From NCBI RefSeq assembly GCF_004134865.1, contig NZ_SDPO01000001.1:806001-870000 (forward strand): DNA of 64,000 nucleotides. The letters are read 5' to 3'. The translations under genes were made by a program, and so were the position numbers. This stretch comes from Agromyces fucosus (GTDB lineage: Bacteria > Actinomycetota > Actinomycetes > Actinomycetales > Microbacteriaceae). Of the stretch, positions 54,121-64,000 are shown piece after piece (position 1 is the first letter of the stretch; every line of letters begins with the position of its first letter). The notes under the pieces were generated by a model. It made no database searches, was not told the DNA's origin, and saw only the letters and a list, made by a program, of their open reading frames with translations.

Positions 54121-55032
54121 ATGGTGGATCCGCATCGCCTCCGAGTGTTCCGAGCCGTCGTGCAGTCCGGCTCCATCCACCGTGCCGCTGCCCGGCTGGG
54201 CTACACGCCGTCGGCCGTCAGCCAGCACGTCAGCACGCTGCAACGCGAGACGGGGCTGACGCTCATCGAGAAGCGCGGGCGGGGCATCGTGCCGACCGCC
54301 GCCGGCCTCGCCGTCGCCGATCGTGCGACGCGAGTGCTCGACCAACTGGCCGACTTCGACTCGCTCGCCGATGACCTCCGCTCCGGTCGCAGCGGAACGC
54401 TGCGCATCAGTTGCTTCTCCTCCTCGAACCGCTCGTGGATGCCCGCGATCGCCGCCACCATGCTCGCCGAGTTCCCCGACCTGAGACTCGAGCTCAGCCT
54501 CGTCGAACAGCACGGACAACTCACCGGCGAACCCGACGTCGAGCTCTACGTCGCGGAATCGGTTCGCGGCGATCGCGACCCGGCCGTCGCCGACGGCGTC
54601 GCCGACGGCTACGACATCGAGCCCCTCCGCACCGAGGGCTACGTCGTCGTCGTTCCGCAGCGGCATCCGCTCGCACTGCGGAAATCGGTGAGCCTCGCCG
54701 AGCTCGCCGACGAACCATGGGTCGACAACGACTACGCACGCGGCCCCTGCCGGGAGATCACCCTGTCGGCCTGCGCGGCGCGGGGCTTCGTCCCCCGATT
54801 CCGCCTGGATGCGCCCGACTACGCGACCGCGTTCGACTACGTCGCGGCCGGCGTCGGCATCACGGTGCTGCCGAGGCTCGGAGCCCTGGGGCTGCCCGAC
54901 GGCGTCGCCCTCGTCTCCCTCGACGACCCCGACGTGCAACGCCGCATCATGCTCCGGGTGAAGCGCTCGATGCGCACCCACCCGGCCGTCGGTCGTATGA
55001 CCGCACTGCTGCGCGACGCCGCCCGGTCCTGA
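54121..55032 (+). CDS. LysR-family regulator, ArgP-like
   Basis: 303 residues. HTH VFRAVVQSGSIHRAAARL and SAVSQHVSTLQRETG. The effector domain is about 95-295 (LRISCFSSSNRSWMPAIAA, VEPWVDNDYARGPC-like region). ArgP/IciA-like regulators often control amino-acid exporters, which fits the divergent EamA gene, but this is inference. Confidence 0.88.
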   Translation: MVDPHRLRVFRAVVQSGSIHRAAARLGYTPSAVSQHVSTLQRETGLTLIEKRGRGIVPTAAGLAVADRATRVLDQLADFDSLADDLRSGRSGTLRISCFSSSNRSWMPAIAATMLAEFPDLRLELSLVEQHGQLTGEPDVELYVAESVRGDRDPAVADGVADGYDIEPLRTEGYVVVVPQRHPLALRKSVSLAELADEPWVDNDYARGPCREITLSACAARGFVPRFRLDAPDYATAFDYVAAGVGITVLPRLGALGLPDGVALVSLDDPDVQRRIMLRVKRSMRTHPAVGRMTALLRDAARS

Positions 55033-55074
55033 CCGGTCCCAACCGTGCAGCGGCCCCGATCGGGCACAACGGAA

Positions 55075-55108
55075 ATGCCCGGCACCGTGAGAACACGGTG
55101 CCGGGCAT
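55075..55108. terminator. Terminator shared by LysR gene and tmRNA
   Basis: 15-bp perfect stem ATGCCCGGCACCGTG with its complement, AGAA loop. Confidence 0.9.
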
Positions 55109-55139
55109 CCGACTTCACTGTGCGACAACGGCCGATGTG

Positions 55140-55507
55140 TGGAGATGGGGGGAATTGAACCCCCGTCCATCGCTGTGATTCCACGCCTTCTCCGGGCGCA
55201 GCCTGTACATGCGTTCTACTCGGCCCCGACCTTTGCCACAGGCATCTAGGTCGACAGGCCCAGCCTGATGAAGTCCCGCGTGCCGCTCAGGCGACGACAC
55301 GCAGCAAGTTCCCTAGATGACGCCAGCTACCGGGGCGGGAACACACCCGCGGGCTGACGGACTATCGAGCTCGCTTATGCAGCGAGGGCGAAGTCAGTGC
55401 GCTTTGCATTGGCACTTATTGTTTTCCAGAGATCGTTTACGAGATAACCCTGGATCCTCGGCCCGCTTCTCGTGGGTTCGCAGACGATGTCGAAACCGAT
55501 CATCCCC
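55140..55507 (-). ncRNA. ssrA: Transfer-messenger RNA (tmRNA)
   Basis: 368 nt. The 5' end GGGGATGATCGGTTTCGAC pairs with the 3' CATCTCC plus a T-arm (GGTTCAATTCC). The tag reading frame (55375-55413, minus) encodes ANAKRTDFALAA followed by TAA, preceded by the usual resume signal region. CCA is not encoded. Rescues stalled ribosomes together with SmpB, encoded 1.7 kb away. Confidence 0.97.
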
Positions 55508-55642
55508 ATGAATCGCCGTGGCCGATCGCCCAGTCGGAACTGGACATGCAGCCTGGCGGGCCGTTGTCGCACTGTGGAGTTTCCAATGGACCTGAGTCCG
55601 AACCGGGTGCGCATCGTTGAAACGCTGAGTACCCGGCCTTAC

Positions 55643-55648
55643 AGTCTA
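55643..55648 (-). promoter_or_regulatory. Candidate -10 box upstream of ssrA
   Basis: TAGACT on the minus strand; a start near 55636 would give a 5' precursor of about 130 nt before the mature tmRNA. Confidence 0.35.
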
Positions 55649-55700
55649 GAACAGGCGCGGCCGCTCCGCCATTCCCGAGCGGATTCACCTGGAGGTCCAT

Positions 55701-56378
55701 GTGGCTACCGTCATCGCCGTGCGCGGCACCGCCGAAGAACGCATCGCCCCCGAGCTCGGCGCCGTCTCACTCACGGTGAGCGCATCCGGAGCCGAACGCG
55801 ACGCGACGCTCGCGCGCACGTCGACCGCCCACGAACAGCTCATCGCCGAGGTGCGCGAGCTCGAGGCATCCGGAGCCCTCGACACCTGGTCCGCCGGCCA
55901 ACTGCGCGTCTCCTCGCACCGCCCCTGGAACAACGAGGGCAAGCAGCTGCCCGTCGTGCACCAGGCGAGCGCCGACCTCGAGGTCGTGTTCACCGACCTC
56001 GAACGCCTCGGCGACTGGGTGAGCACCGTCTCGCTCGGCGACTCGGTCGGCATCGGCGGCATCGACTGGCGGTTGACGGATGCCTCGCGCAAGCGCACCC
56101 AGGAGTCCGCCCAGCGCGGTGCCGTCGCCGACGCGGTGGCGAAGGCCGCCGTCTACGCGGCCGCGCTCGGACTCGGCTCGCCGTCTCCGGTCGAGCTCGC
56201 CGACACCGGGCTGCTCACTGCTCAGCCGGTGCCGCCCGGCGCCCCGGCCGAGCGGATGTTCGCGATGCGCGCCTCGGCCGACATGGCGGGCGGTGGCGGC
56301 GGCCCGTCGCAGTTCACGCCGGCCCTGCTCGTGATCACGGCATCCGTCGAGGCCCGGTTCGCGGCCGACGCTGCGTGA
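55701..56378 (+). CDS. SIMPL (DUF541) domain protein
   Basis: 225 residues from GTG with GGAGG 5 nt upstream. IAVRGTAEERIAPELGAVSLTV at the start, then VSLGDSVGIGGIDWRLTDASR and AVADAVAKAAVYAAALGL, match the SIMPL/Kanadaptin family, here without a signal peptide. The family is linked to stress and signalling but its function is unresolved. Confidence 0.85.
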   Translation: MATVIAVRGTAEERIAPELGAVSLTVSASGAERDATLARTSTAHEQLIAEVRELEASGALDTWSAGQLRVSSHRPWNNEGKQLPVVHQASADLEVVFTDLERLGDWVSTVSLGDSVGIGGIDWRLTDASRKRTQESAQRGAVADAVAKAAVYAAALGLGSPSPVELADTGLLTAQPVPPGAPAERMFAMRASADMAGGGGGPSQFTPALLVITASVEARFAADAA

Positions 56379-56410
56379 GCGATCGCTCATGCTCGTCTGG
56401 GCGAAGCGAC

Positions 56411-57148
56411 TCAGGCGGGCTCGACGAGCAGGGTCTCGAGCGCGGCGAGTGCGCTGAGTTCGAGGCCTGACGCGAGGAGGTACTCGCGCACCGAGCCGTG
56501 GTCCCGTTCGACGAGGTCGATGACGCCCTCGATGGCTTCACGCGGGCTGCCGCCCATGAGGGTGCGCAGCGCGGGCGAATCGGCGACCCCGTAGCTCGCG
56601 ATGCGCGCGATCATGCCTTCGAGCCACTCGCCCGCGAGATTCTCTTCCGTCGAGGCGTAGTCGGCCACGACGGCATCGCGGTCGACGCCGACGGCGAGCA
56701 GTGCGAGCGCCACGACGACGCCCGTGCGGTCCTTGCCCGCCGTGCAGTGCACGACGACCGCACGGTCGCCCGCGGTCGAGATCTCGCGGAGGGCATCGAC
56801 CACGACCGAGGCGTGCTGCGTGACGATGCGCTCGTACAGCGCTTCGAGCGAGATGCCCGCCATGCCCTGCGACGCGCCGGAGCCTTCGAAGACGGGCAGG
56901 CGCAGCACCTCGACGTCGAGTTCGCCGAGGTCGTCGGGCATCATCTCCGCCTCGTTCTCGTCGCGCAGGTCGATGACGATGCCGACCCCGAGCTCGCGGA
57001 GCTTCGCCTGCCCGGCGTCGCCGAGGCGGGAGAGCCCGTCGGAGCGGAACAGCACGCCGCTGCGGACGGTGCCGGTGAGCGCCGGCAGGCCGCTGACATC
57101 GCGGAAATTGTAGGTGCCGGGAACCGGGATGCGCGTCGAAGTCTCCAT
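56411..57148 (-). CDS. Tyrosine/dual-specificity phosphatase (PtpB-like)
   Basis: 245 residues. N-terminal TYNFRDVSGL and FRSDGLSRL, catalytic loop VVHCTAGKDRTGVVVAL near residue 140 with the Cys-X5-Arg signature, and VADYASTEENL. Resembles the MptpB-type phosphatases that act on phosphotyrosine or phosphoinositides. ATG 7 nt after TAGGCT, leaderless. Confidence 0.92.
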   Translation of the reverse strand: METSTRIPVPGTYNFRDVSGLPALTGTVRSGVLFRSDGLSRLGDAGQAKLRELGVGIVIDLRDENEAEMMPDDLGELDVEVLRLPVFEGSGASQGMAGISLEALYERIVTQHASVVVDALREISTAGDRAVVVHCTAGKDRTGVVVALALLAVGVDRDAVVADYASTEENLAGEWLEGMIARIASYGVADSPALRTLMGGSPREAIEGVIDLVERDHGSVREYLLASGLELSALAALETLLVEPA

Positions 57149-57155
57149 CGTGCCG

Positions 57156-57161
57156 AGCCTA
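57156..57161 (-). promoter_or_regulatory. -10 box of the tyrosine phosphatase gene (leaderless)
   Basis: TAGGCT, 7 nt before the ATG at 57148. Confidence 0.6.
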
Positions 57162-57225
57162 CACGCGGCCGCCGAGCCTCGGCTGGAGCGGCCGCTCGGG
57201 CCCGTGTTCGAACCCGCCGCGGAGC

Positions 57226-57702
57226 TCAGTCGCCGAGGTTCTTCCGGCTCGCCATGGCGCGATCGGCTTCGCGCTTGTCTTGACGCTCGCGCAGTGCCTG
57301 CCGCTTGTCGTACTCGCGCTTGCCCTTCGCGACGGCGATCTCGACCTTCGCGCGCCCGCCCGAGAAGTAGATCTGCAGTGGCACGAGGGTGTAGCCGCCC
57401 TGGCTCGTGCGGTGGCTGATCTTCACGATCTCCTGCTTGTGCAGCAGGAGCTTGCGCTTGCGGCGCGGCGCGTGGTTGTTCCACGTGCCCTCGGTGTACT
57501 CGGGGATGTGCACGGCGTCGAGCCACATCTCGCCGCCCTCGATGAAGGCGTAGCCGTCGACGAGCGACGCACGCCCCTCGCGCAGCGACTTCACCTCGGT
57601 GCCGGTGAGCACGAGGCCCGCCTCGTAGGTGTCCTCGATCGTGTAGTCGTGGCGTGCCTTGCGGTTGGTCGCCACGACCTTCTGACCGGTCTCCCTGGGC
57701 AC
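57226..57702 (-). CDS. smpB: SsrA-binding protein
   Basis: 158 residues, standard length. Family motifs [57 protein letters not shown] and the basic C-terminal tail [21 protein letters not shown] that mimics mRNA in the ribosome. Escorts tmRNA (ssrA at 55140-55507). Gene order ftsE-ftsX-smpB is the usual actinobacterial one. Confidence 0.97.
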   Translation of the reverse strand: MPRETGQKVVATNRKARHDYTIEDTYEAGLVLTGTEVKSLREGRASLVDGYAFIEGGEMWLDAVHIPEYTEGTWNNHAPRRKRKLLLHKQEIVKISHRTSQGGYTLVPLQIYFSGGRAKVEIAVAKGKREYDKRQALRERQDKREADRAMASRKNLGD

Positions 57703-57798
57703 GTGCCTGCTCCTTGCGTCGAATGCGGATGCCCCGGGGCATCCGAGGCAGCCGTTCAGTCTAGCCGCTCGCGGCCGGGCCTGTCGAAACCCGGCCGG

Positions 57799-58706
57799 TC
57801 AGACCTTCAGGTATCTCGTGATGGCGATGCCCGCCGAGACCGCCGCGAGCACCACGCCCACGAGGATCAGCAGCGGCACGACGATCAGCGCGTCGGTGAG
57901 ATCGACGAACGTGAAGGACAGGTTCTCCGCCAGATAGCCCTGCACGAAGAAGTGCACGATCGCCACCACCGCCCCGCCCGCGAGCAGGGAGCCGATGAGC
58001 CCCGCGAACACCCCCTCGAGGATGAACGGCGTCTGGATGAAGCGATTGGATGCCCCGACGAGGCGCATGATGCCGAGTTCGCGCCGCCGTGAGAACGCCG
58101 AGAGCCTGATGGTCGTCGCGATGAGCAGCGCAGCGGCCACGAGCATGATCGCCGCGACGGTGATCGCGGTGTAGCTCGCCGCGTTCAGCACGTCGAAGAT
58201 CTGATCGAGGTAGCGACGTTGGTCGACGACGCCCTCGACTCCCGCCATGCCCGCGAAGCTCTCGACGAGCACCGCGGCCTGCGACGGGTCGACGAGGTTC
58301 ACCCAGAACGTCTCGTTCAGCACCTCGGGCGTCACGTAGTCGGCCGCGGGCGTGCCCTCGAACTGCTCCTGGAAGTTCGCGAAGGCCTGATCGTGGTCTT
58401 CGAAGTAGAACTCGTCGATGTACTTGGACAGCGTGTCCGACGACAGCTGGTCCTCGATCGCCGTCTTCTGCTCCTCGGTCGCCTCGCCGTCGGTGCAGCC
58501 GGCGGTCGTCGACACGCTCGTGCAGAGGTAGACGGCGACCTGCGCCCGGTCGTACCAGTAGTTCTTCATCTGGCCGATCTGCAGCTGCAGGAGGGCGGCC
58601 GTGCCGACGAAGGTGAGGGAGATGAACGTGACGAGCACGACGGAGACCACCATCGAGGCGTTGCGGCGAAGGCCGTTCGCCGCCTCGGAGAGCACGAGAC
58701 CGAGCC

Positions 58707-58710
<4 letters not shown>
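57799..58710 (-). CDS. ftsX: Cell-division ABC permease
   Basis: 303 residues. One N-terminal span ([20 protein letters not shown]), an outside domain (residues about 50-165), then three spans with the FtsX-type loop [19 protein letters not shown]. Couples FtsE to peptidoglycan hydrolase control at the septum. ATG overlaps the ftsE stop (ATGA). Confidence 0.96.
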
Positions 58711-59753
<1,043 letters not shown>

Positions 59754-59778
59754 CGAGCCTAAGGAAGGGCGAGGCAAA

Positions 59779-59817
59779 AGTGGGCAGCGACACCGGAAAA
59801 CCGGGTCGCCGCCCACT
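59779..59817 (-). terminator. Terminator after the NhaC-family gene
   Basis: On the minus strand, stem AGTGGGC / GCCCACT with an inner CCGG stem, followed by TTTTG. It lies between nhaC and ftsE. Confidence 0.8.
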
Positions 59818-59836
59818 GATTCAGGGACGACCGGCT

Positions 59837-61339
59837 CTACACGCCGGCGAATCCGACGATCAGGTAGAGCACGAGTGACGCGGCAGCCGCGATGCCGGCG
59901 TACGGCAGGATCGCCGTCATCAGGTTGAGCGGCTTGATGCCGGTCGACCGCGACGCGAGGATGATGCCGTCGCCGTAGAGGCAGGTCGTCGACCCGAGTG
60001 CAGCGCCCGAGAATACCGCCGCGCCCGCGATGATCGGGTTCACGTCCATCGCGAAGGCGAGGGGGATCACGATCGGCGTGATGACGGCCGCGAGGTCCCA
60101 GAACGATCCGGTCGCGTAGGCGTACACGCCGCAGACGAGGAACACCATCGCGGGCAGCAGCGCGCCGTTCATGACGGGCTGGGTCGACTCGATCACCCAG
60201 TCGGCGAGGTGCAGGTCGATGTTCATGTGCTGCACCATGAACGCGAGTGCCGTGAGCACGATGACGAAGAGCATGCTCCCGACGCCGTCGAACGCGGCCT
60301 CGAGCACGCCCTTGACCTTCAGGCGTCGCTGCACCGTGTACATGACGATGGCGACGATGAGGGCGGCGACCGTGCCCTTCAGCACGTCGACCTCGGTGAG
60401 GATCGTCACGGCGATCATGACGGCGATCGGCACGAGGAAGTTCCACGGGCCGGGCTTCGCGTACTCGGGGGAACGGGTCGCGACGGCCGTGGCGGTCGAC
60501 CCGGTTGCGACGGGAGCGGCCTCGGTCTCGACGTGAGCGGACGCGACGGCCCGGGCTCCCCCGTCGCCGGATGCCGCGAACTCGCCGACCTCGGCGTGCA
60601 GGGGCAACCCGCCCTCGGCCTCGCGCTCCTCGGCGGTCGTGCCGACGGGGAAGACGTCGCCCGAGGCATCCGCTCGTGCGATGTCCTTCTTCAGTGCGCC
60701 GAGCTTCGGGAACCATCCGAACGCGACGAGTGCGGCGATCGCGATCGCGATCCAGCCGAAGAAGATGAACGGGATGGCCTGGAGGTAGGCGCCGAAGCCG
60801 GAGCCGTTGGCCGTGACGCCCTGCGCCTCGAGGAGGCCCGCGAAGAACAGCGCCCACGTCGAGAACGGCACGATGACCGCGATCGGCGCCGCCGTCATCT
60901 TCATGATCGTGCCGAGTTCGGTGCGCGGCACGTTGTAGCGGTCGGTCACGGCCTTCATCGACGTTCCGACGGTGAGCACGTTCAGGTAGTCGTCGACGAA
61001 GAGCACGATGCTGAGCAGGAAGCTCAGGATGGTGGACTTCCGACGCGAGTTCACGAAGCGCTCGGCCCAGGCCGCGAACTCCCGGACGGCGCCCGAGCGC
61101 TCGAAGAGCGTGATCAGGATGCCGAAGAGCACGACGACGAGCATGAGCCACTGCAGGGTCTCGTCGGCCATGGCGGTGCCGAAGTAGCCGATCCAGGAGT
61201 CGAAGAACTCCCAGCCGCCGAGCAGCACGGCACCGGCGAGGGTGCCGCAGAGCATCGCGAACAGCGTGCGCCGTGTGAGCACGGCCACGACGAGGATGAT
61301 GACGACGGGGAGGAGCGCGAGCGCGCCGACGTCTTGCAT
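59837..61339 (-). CDS. NhaC-family Na+/H+ antiporter
   Basis: 500 residues with about 12 spans: [41 protein letters not shown] (family DDYxN motif), [30 protein letters not shown] and C-terminal [21 protein letters not shown] hydrophilic loop of about 90 residues separates the halves. NhaC members move Na+ for H+ or co-transport organic solutes such as malate/lactate. It follows an amidohydrolase by 23 bp, so import of that enzyme's substrate is possible. Confidence 0.9.
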   Translation of the reverse strand: MQDVGALALLPVVIILVVAVLTRRTLFAMLCGTLAGAVLLGGWEFFDSWIGYFGTAMADETLQWLMLVVVLFGILITLFERSGAVREFAAWAERFVNSRRKSTILSFLLSIVLFVDDYLNVLTVGTSMKAVTDRYNVPRTELGTIMKMTAAPIAVIVPFSTWALFFAGLLEAQGVTANGSGFGAYLQAIPFIFFGWIAIAIAALVAFGWFPKLGALKKDIARADASGDVFPVGTTAEEREAEGGLPLHAEVGEFAASGDGGARAVASAHVETEAAPVATGSTATAVATRSPEYAKPGPWNFLVPIAVMIAVTILTEVDVLKGTVAALIVAIVMYTVQRRLKVKGVLEAAFDGVGSMLFVIVLTALAFMVQHMNIDLHLADWVIESTQPVMNGALLPAMVFLVCGVYAYATGSFWDLAAVITPIVIPLAFAMDVNPIIAGAAVFSGAALGSTTCLYGDGIILASRSTGIKPLNLMTAILPYAGIAAAASLVLYLIVGFAGV

Positions 61340-61362
61340 GGTTGCCTCTGATTCGAAGGGGG

Positions 61363-63018
61363 TCAGGCGGCGGATGCCGCGAACACGGGTTGCCCGTCGA
61401 CGATCGTCGTCAGCACGGGGAGGTGCAGCAATTCGTCCGCACCGACGTCGAGCGGGCTGTCGGCCCAGACGACGAGGTCGGCGCGGTAGCCCGGCGCGAT
61501 GACGCCGAGATCGCGGTCGCCCTGCGCCTCTGCGGCCCAGACGGTGTAGCCCTGTAGGGCCTCGTACGGCGTGAGCACCTGGTCGGGCTCGAACACCGGG
61601 GCGTCGCGGTTGCCGGGTTCGCGGCGGAGCCGCGCCCAGGCGAGCCCGATGCGCGCATCGGTCTGCGCGACGGGCCAGTCGGAGCCGAGCGCCACGGGGG
61701 CGCCGGCGTCGATCATGTCGCGCACTCGCCAGCCGAGGGCGGCGCGCTCGGGGCCGAGGCGTTCGGCCCAGAAGTCGGAGCCGTCGGCCTTCCGCCACTG
61801 CATGTGGAGGGGCTGCACCGACGCGGTGATGCCGGCGTGCGCCATGCGGCGGAGGTCGCGGTCGGCGAGCAACTCGAGGTGCTCGATGCGGTGCGGGGCG
61901 GTGCCGTTCGAGTGCACGCCGGCGGCGAGGTAGGCGTCGATCGTCTCGCCGATCGCCCGGTCGCCGATCGCGTGCGTCGCGATCTGGAATCCGGCCGCAG
62001 CGTAGCGGTGCACGACGCGTTCGAACTCGTCGGCGTCGGCCCAGAACGAGGTGCCGCCGTCGCCGTGGGTGTCGGGTTCGTAGAGCCATCCGGTGCCGGT
62101 GTCGATGACGCCGTCGGCGAAGAGCTTCACGAGGCCGCCGCGCCAGCGCTTGCCCCGGCGATCGCGCTGCGCGAGGTGATGGCGTGTGCGTTCCTCGTCG
62201 TAGCCGGGGTTGTGCGCCATGGCCGAGACGATCCGCACGGGCAGCCCGCTCGGGGCTTCGTGGTCGGCGGATGCGCCGCCGTCGAGCTCATCGAGCAGGT
62301 CGAGGGTCGCGGGGTTGCCGTCCATGATGCATCCGCCGGTGATGCCCGATGCCGCGAGGCCGCCGAGGATGCCTCGGACCCGTTCGAGGGTCTCCGCGCG
62401 GGTGTACTCGGGGGCGGTGCGCAGCACGATGTCGAACGCCGAGTCCTCGCGGAGGCATCCGGTCGGCCGGCCGGCCTCGTCGACGACGATCTCGGAGGTG
62501 TCGCCGAAGCGACGGGCGCCGGTGATGCCCGAGCGGCGCAGTGCCTCGGTGTTCGCGAGGGCGGTGTGCCCGTCGAAGAACATCAGGAACGCCGGAGCGG
62601 CGGCGGTGGCCGCGTCGATCGCTGCAGCGGTCATCGGCAGGGTCGAGAAGAGGTCGTAGTCGACGTTCCAGCCGCGCACCCAGCCGCCCGCCGTGCCGTC
62701 GGCGACGCGAGCGGTTTCGTCGGCGAGCATGCGCAGGAAGGTCTCGGGCTCGCGCACTCCCCCGAAGTCGAGGCCCACCGCGAGCTCGATGCCCTGGATC
62801 GGGTGCATGTGCGCGTCGATGAGCCCCGGGGTCACGGATGCCCCGGCGAGATCCTGCACGACGGTGCGCGCTCCGCGGTAGTCGGCGAGGTCGGCGGCGT
62901 CGCCGACCGCGAGGATGCGGCCGGCCCGGATCGCGACGGCGGATACCTCGGGCCGGCGCGGGTCCATCGTGATCACGCGCGCGCCGATGAGGATGGTGTC
63001 CGCGACGACCCCGTGCAT
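61363..63018 (-). CDS. Amidohydrolase, YtcJ-type
   Basis: 551 residues. N-terminal beta domain ([20 protein letters not shown]), metal HxH in [13 protein letters not shown] near residue 75, [15 protein letters not shown] (His) near 350, the HRIEHLELL histidine, and [16 protein letters not shown] (Asp) in the C-terminal barrel. Typical of metal-dependent N-acyl or formamide hydrolases; substrate unknown. Divergent from a TetR gene across an AT-rich palindrome and co-transcribed with the NhaC gene. Confidence 0.9.
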   Translation of the reverse strand: MHGVVADTILIGARVITMDPRRPEVSAVAIRAGRILAVGDAADLADYRGARTVVQDLAGASVTPGLIDAHMHPIQGIELAVGLDFGGVREPETFLRMLADETARVADGTAGGWVRGWNVDYDLFSTLPMTAAAIDAATAAAPAFLMFFDGHTALANTEALRRSGITGARRFGDTSEIVVDEAGRPTGCLREDSAFDIVLRTAPEYTRAETLERVRGILGGLAASGITGGCIMDGNPATLDLLDELDGGASADHEAPSGLPVRIVSAMAHNPGYDEERTRHHLAQRDRRGKRWRGGLVKLFADGVIDTGTGWLYEPDTHGDGGTSFWADADEFERVVHRYAAAGFQIATHAIGDRAIGETIDAYLAAGVHSNGTAPHRIEHLELLADRDLRRMAHAGITASVQPLHMQWRKADGSDFWAERLGPERAALGWRVRDMIDAGAPVALGSDWPVAQTDARIGLAWARLRREPGNRDAPVFEPDQVLTPYEALQGYTVWAAEAQGDRDLGVIAPGYRADLVVWADSPLDVGADELLHLPVLTTIVDGQPVFAASAA

Positions 63019-63055
63019 GTGTGCTCGCTCTCTCGCCCGCCTTCTTCGGCGGCAC

Positions 63056-63074
63056 AATTTAATGTGGTTAAATT
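63056..63074. promoter_or_regulatory. AT-rich operator between amidohydrolase and TetR genes
   Basis: Perfect AATTTAA - 5 nt - TTAAATT palindrome. It is the most AT-rich element I noticed in the region and covers the presumed -10 regions on both strands. Confidence 0.75.
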
Positions 63075-63139
63075 CGGGCACACGCTACTCCCGAATACGC
63101 TCATCGACAAATCCCGTGTCGACCACTCGAAGGAGCCCT

Positions 63140-63832
63140 GTGAGTCCCTCCCCGGCCAAGCGCAGCGCGGGCCGCCCGCGCACGCCGGTGCTGAGCGCCG
63201 ACCAGATCGTCGACGCCGCGTTCAGCCTCGCCCGCACGGCCGGGCCCGACGGATTCACGATGGCGGCGCTCGCCCGATCGCTGTCGGTGCATCCCCCGGC
63301 GCTGTACCACTACTTCGGCGGCAAGGCCGATGTCGTGCGGGCCATGCGCGGCCGAGTCGCCGAGCTGCTCGACGTCTCGGGCTTCGACACCCCCGAGACC
63401 ACGCTCGTCGACGCGGTGCTGCGCTGGGCGCACTCCTACCGGTCGGCGTTCGCCACGCACCCCGCCGCGATCGCGCTGCTCGCGACCACGGCGATCGACG
63501 GCCAGGAGCGATCCGTCGCGAACTACGAGTCGATCACCAAGCGATTCGTGGCGGAGGGGTGGCCCGTCGGGGGCGCCGTCGACGCGATCGTCGCGCTCGA
63601 ATCGTTCATCATCGGCTCGGCGCTCGACACGCTCGCACCGGACGACATCATGTCACCGGGCACCGCTGCGCCCCTCGCGCCGACGTTCAGCCGCGCCGAG
63701 GCCCTGCGGAGCGTGAAGGCTGCAGCCCACGGCGTGCATCCGACCGACCGCTCGTTCGACCTCGGGCTCGCGGCCCTCATCGGCGGGCTGCCGGCAGCCC
63801 TCGCGGCGGCGGTCGAAGCCGAGCGCGTCTGA
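63140..63832 (+). CDS. TetR-family regulator, divergent from amidohydrolase
   Basis: 230 residues. HTH TMAALARSLSVHPPALYHYF with a Pro-rich start (KRSAGRPRTPVLS), then a helical ligand domain with a TetR_C-like region. GTG at 63140 with AAGGAG 4-5 nt upstream. Its likely targets are itself and the amidohydrolase-NhaC operon. Confidence 0.9.
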   Translation: MSPSPAKRSAGRPRTPVLSADQIVDAAFSLARTAGPDGFTMAALARSLSVHPPALYHYFGGKADVVRAMRGRVAELLDVSGFDTPETTLVDAVLRWAHSYRSAFATHPAAIALLATTAIDGQERSVANYESITKRFVAEGWPVGGAVDAIVALESFIIGSALDTLAPDDIMSPGTAAPLAPTFSRAEALRSVKAAAHGVHPTDRSFDLGLAALIGGLPAALAAAVEAERV

Positions 63833-63888
63833 TCGCGCCGACGCGGGCGGCTCGACCGACTGCGCGGCTCGCCGGCGCGCAGCTCAAG

Positions 63889-63915
63889 CGGCCGCGGCTC
63901 AGTCGGCCGCGGCCG
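63889..63915. terminator. Hairpin between TetR gene and prfB tail
   Basis: 10-bp stem CGGCCGCGGC / GCCGCGGCCG. Confidence 0.5.
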
Positions 63916-63954
63916 GAGGCATCCGCTCGTTCAGGTGCCTGCTCGGCTCGATGT

Positions 63955-64000
63955 CTACTCGGCGGGGCGCTTGCGCCACTTGATACCGGCGGCGATGAAG
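63955..64000 (-). CDS. prfB: 3' end of a gene cut by the window, probably peptide chain release factor 2
   Basis: The last 14 codons read FIAAGIKWRKRPAE then TAG. This fits the C-terminus of actinobacterial RF2 (DGFxxAGIRWRNR), and prfB is normally just upstream of ftsE. Too short for certainty. Confidence 0.55.
   Translation of the reverse strand, partial: FIAAGIKWRKRPAE

Overview
The window is about 70% GC by eye. Gene content and style (leaderless genes, actinobacterial ssrA/smpB/ftsEX block, twin-arginine nucleotidase, class I ilvC) point to an actinobacterium, most likely family Microbacteriaceae (an Agromyces or Microbacterium relative). It is ordinary chromosome: housekeeping and amino-acid genes, with no transposase, phage gene, CRISPR array or rRNA operon seen. 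Fifty-seven protein genes, three tRNAs and tmRNA are called. The right edge cuts a gene that looks like the tail of prfB.

Left part (1-14.4 kb). A translationally coupled minus-strand operon makes a PP2C phosphatase, an FHA protein, a membrane Ser/Thr kinase and an FHA protein with an apparent DNA-binding tail. Next comes terC, preceded by what looks like a yybP-ykoY manganese riboswitch whose closing strand can also pair with the terC ribosome binding site. A UPF0114 membrane protein, tRNA-Glu, a lipid kinase, a metallo-hydrolase and a serine hydrolase follow. Then come a remarkable two-TM protein built of almost perfect glycine heptads and a class A penicillin-binding protein.

Middle (14.4-39.4 kb). 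tRNA-Gln and gltX, a LysR regulator facing a class V aminotransferase, and an FAH-family hydrolase lead into leuB-ilvE-ypeA. An MFS exporter is divergent from its TetR regulator across a clear operator. serA, two tandem paralogous small membrane proteins, cutC and a Tat-exported 5'-nucleotidase come next. The main branched-chain amino-acid operon ilvD-ilvB-ilvN-ilvC follows directly after a fused trehalose synthase/phosphatase gene.

Right part (39.4-64 kb). A TetR-controlled unit encodes an MMPL exporter carrying a degenerate ABC-ATPase-like tail plus a YhgE/Pip permease. A five-gene biotin uptake operon, bioY-ligase-thiolase-bioM-bioN, places an acyl-CoA synthetase and a thiolase between the transporter subunits. 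tRNA-Lys, hisN, an LLM oxidoreductase, a septum-formation-like lipoprotein, an EamA transporter with divergent LysR regulator, tmRNA, a SIMPL protein, a tyrosine phosphatase, smpB, ftsX and ftsE follow. A TetR/amidohydrolase/NhaC island then separates ftsE from the prfB-like tail.

Recurrent features: many genes start 6-8 nt after a TANNNT -10 hexamer and so are probably leaderless. The heptamer GGATGCC/GGCATCC is strikingly frequent. Three genes (tetR at 24129, ilvC, leuB) have their 3' ends duplicated just downstream.
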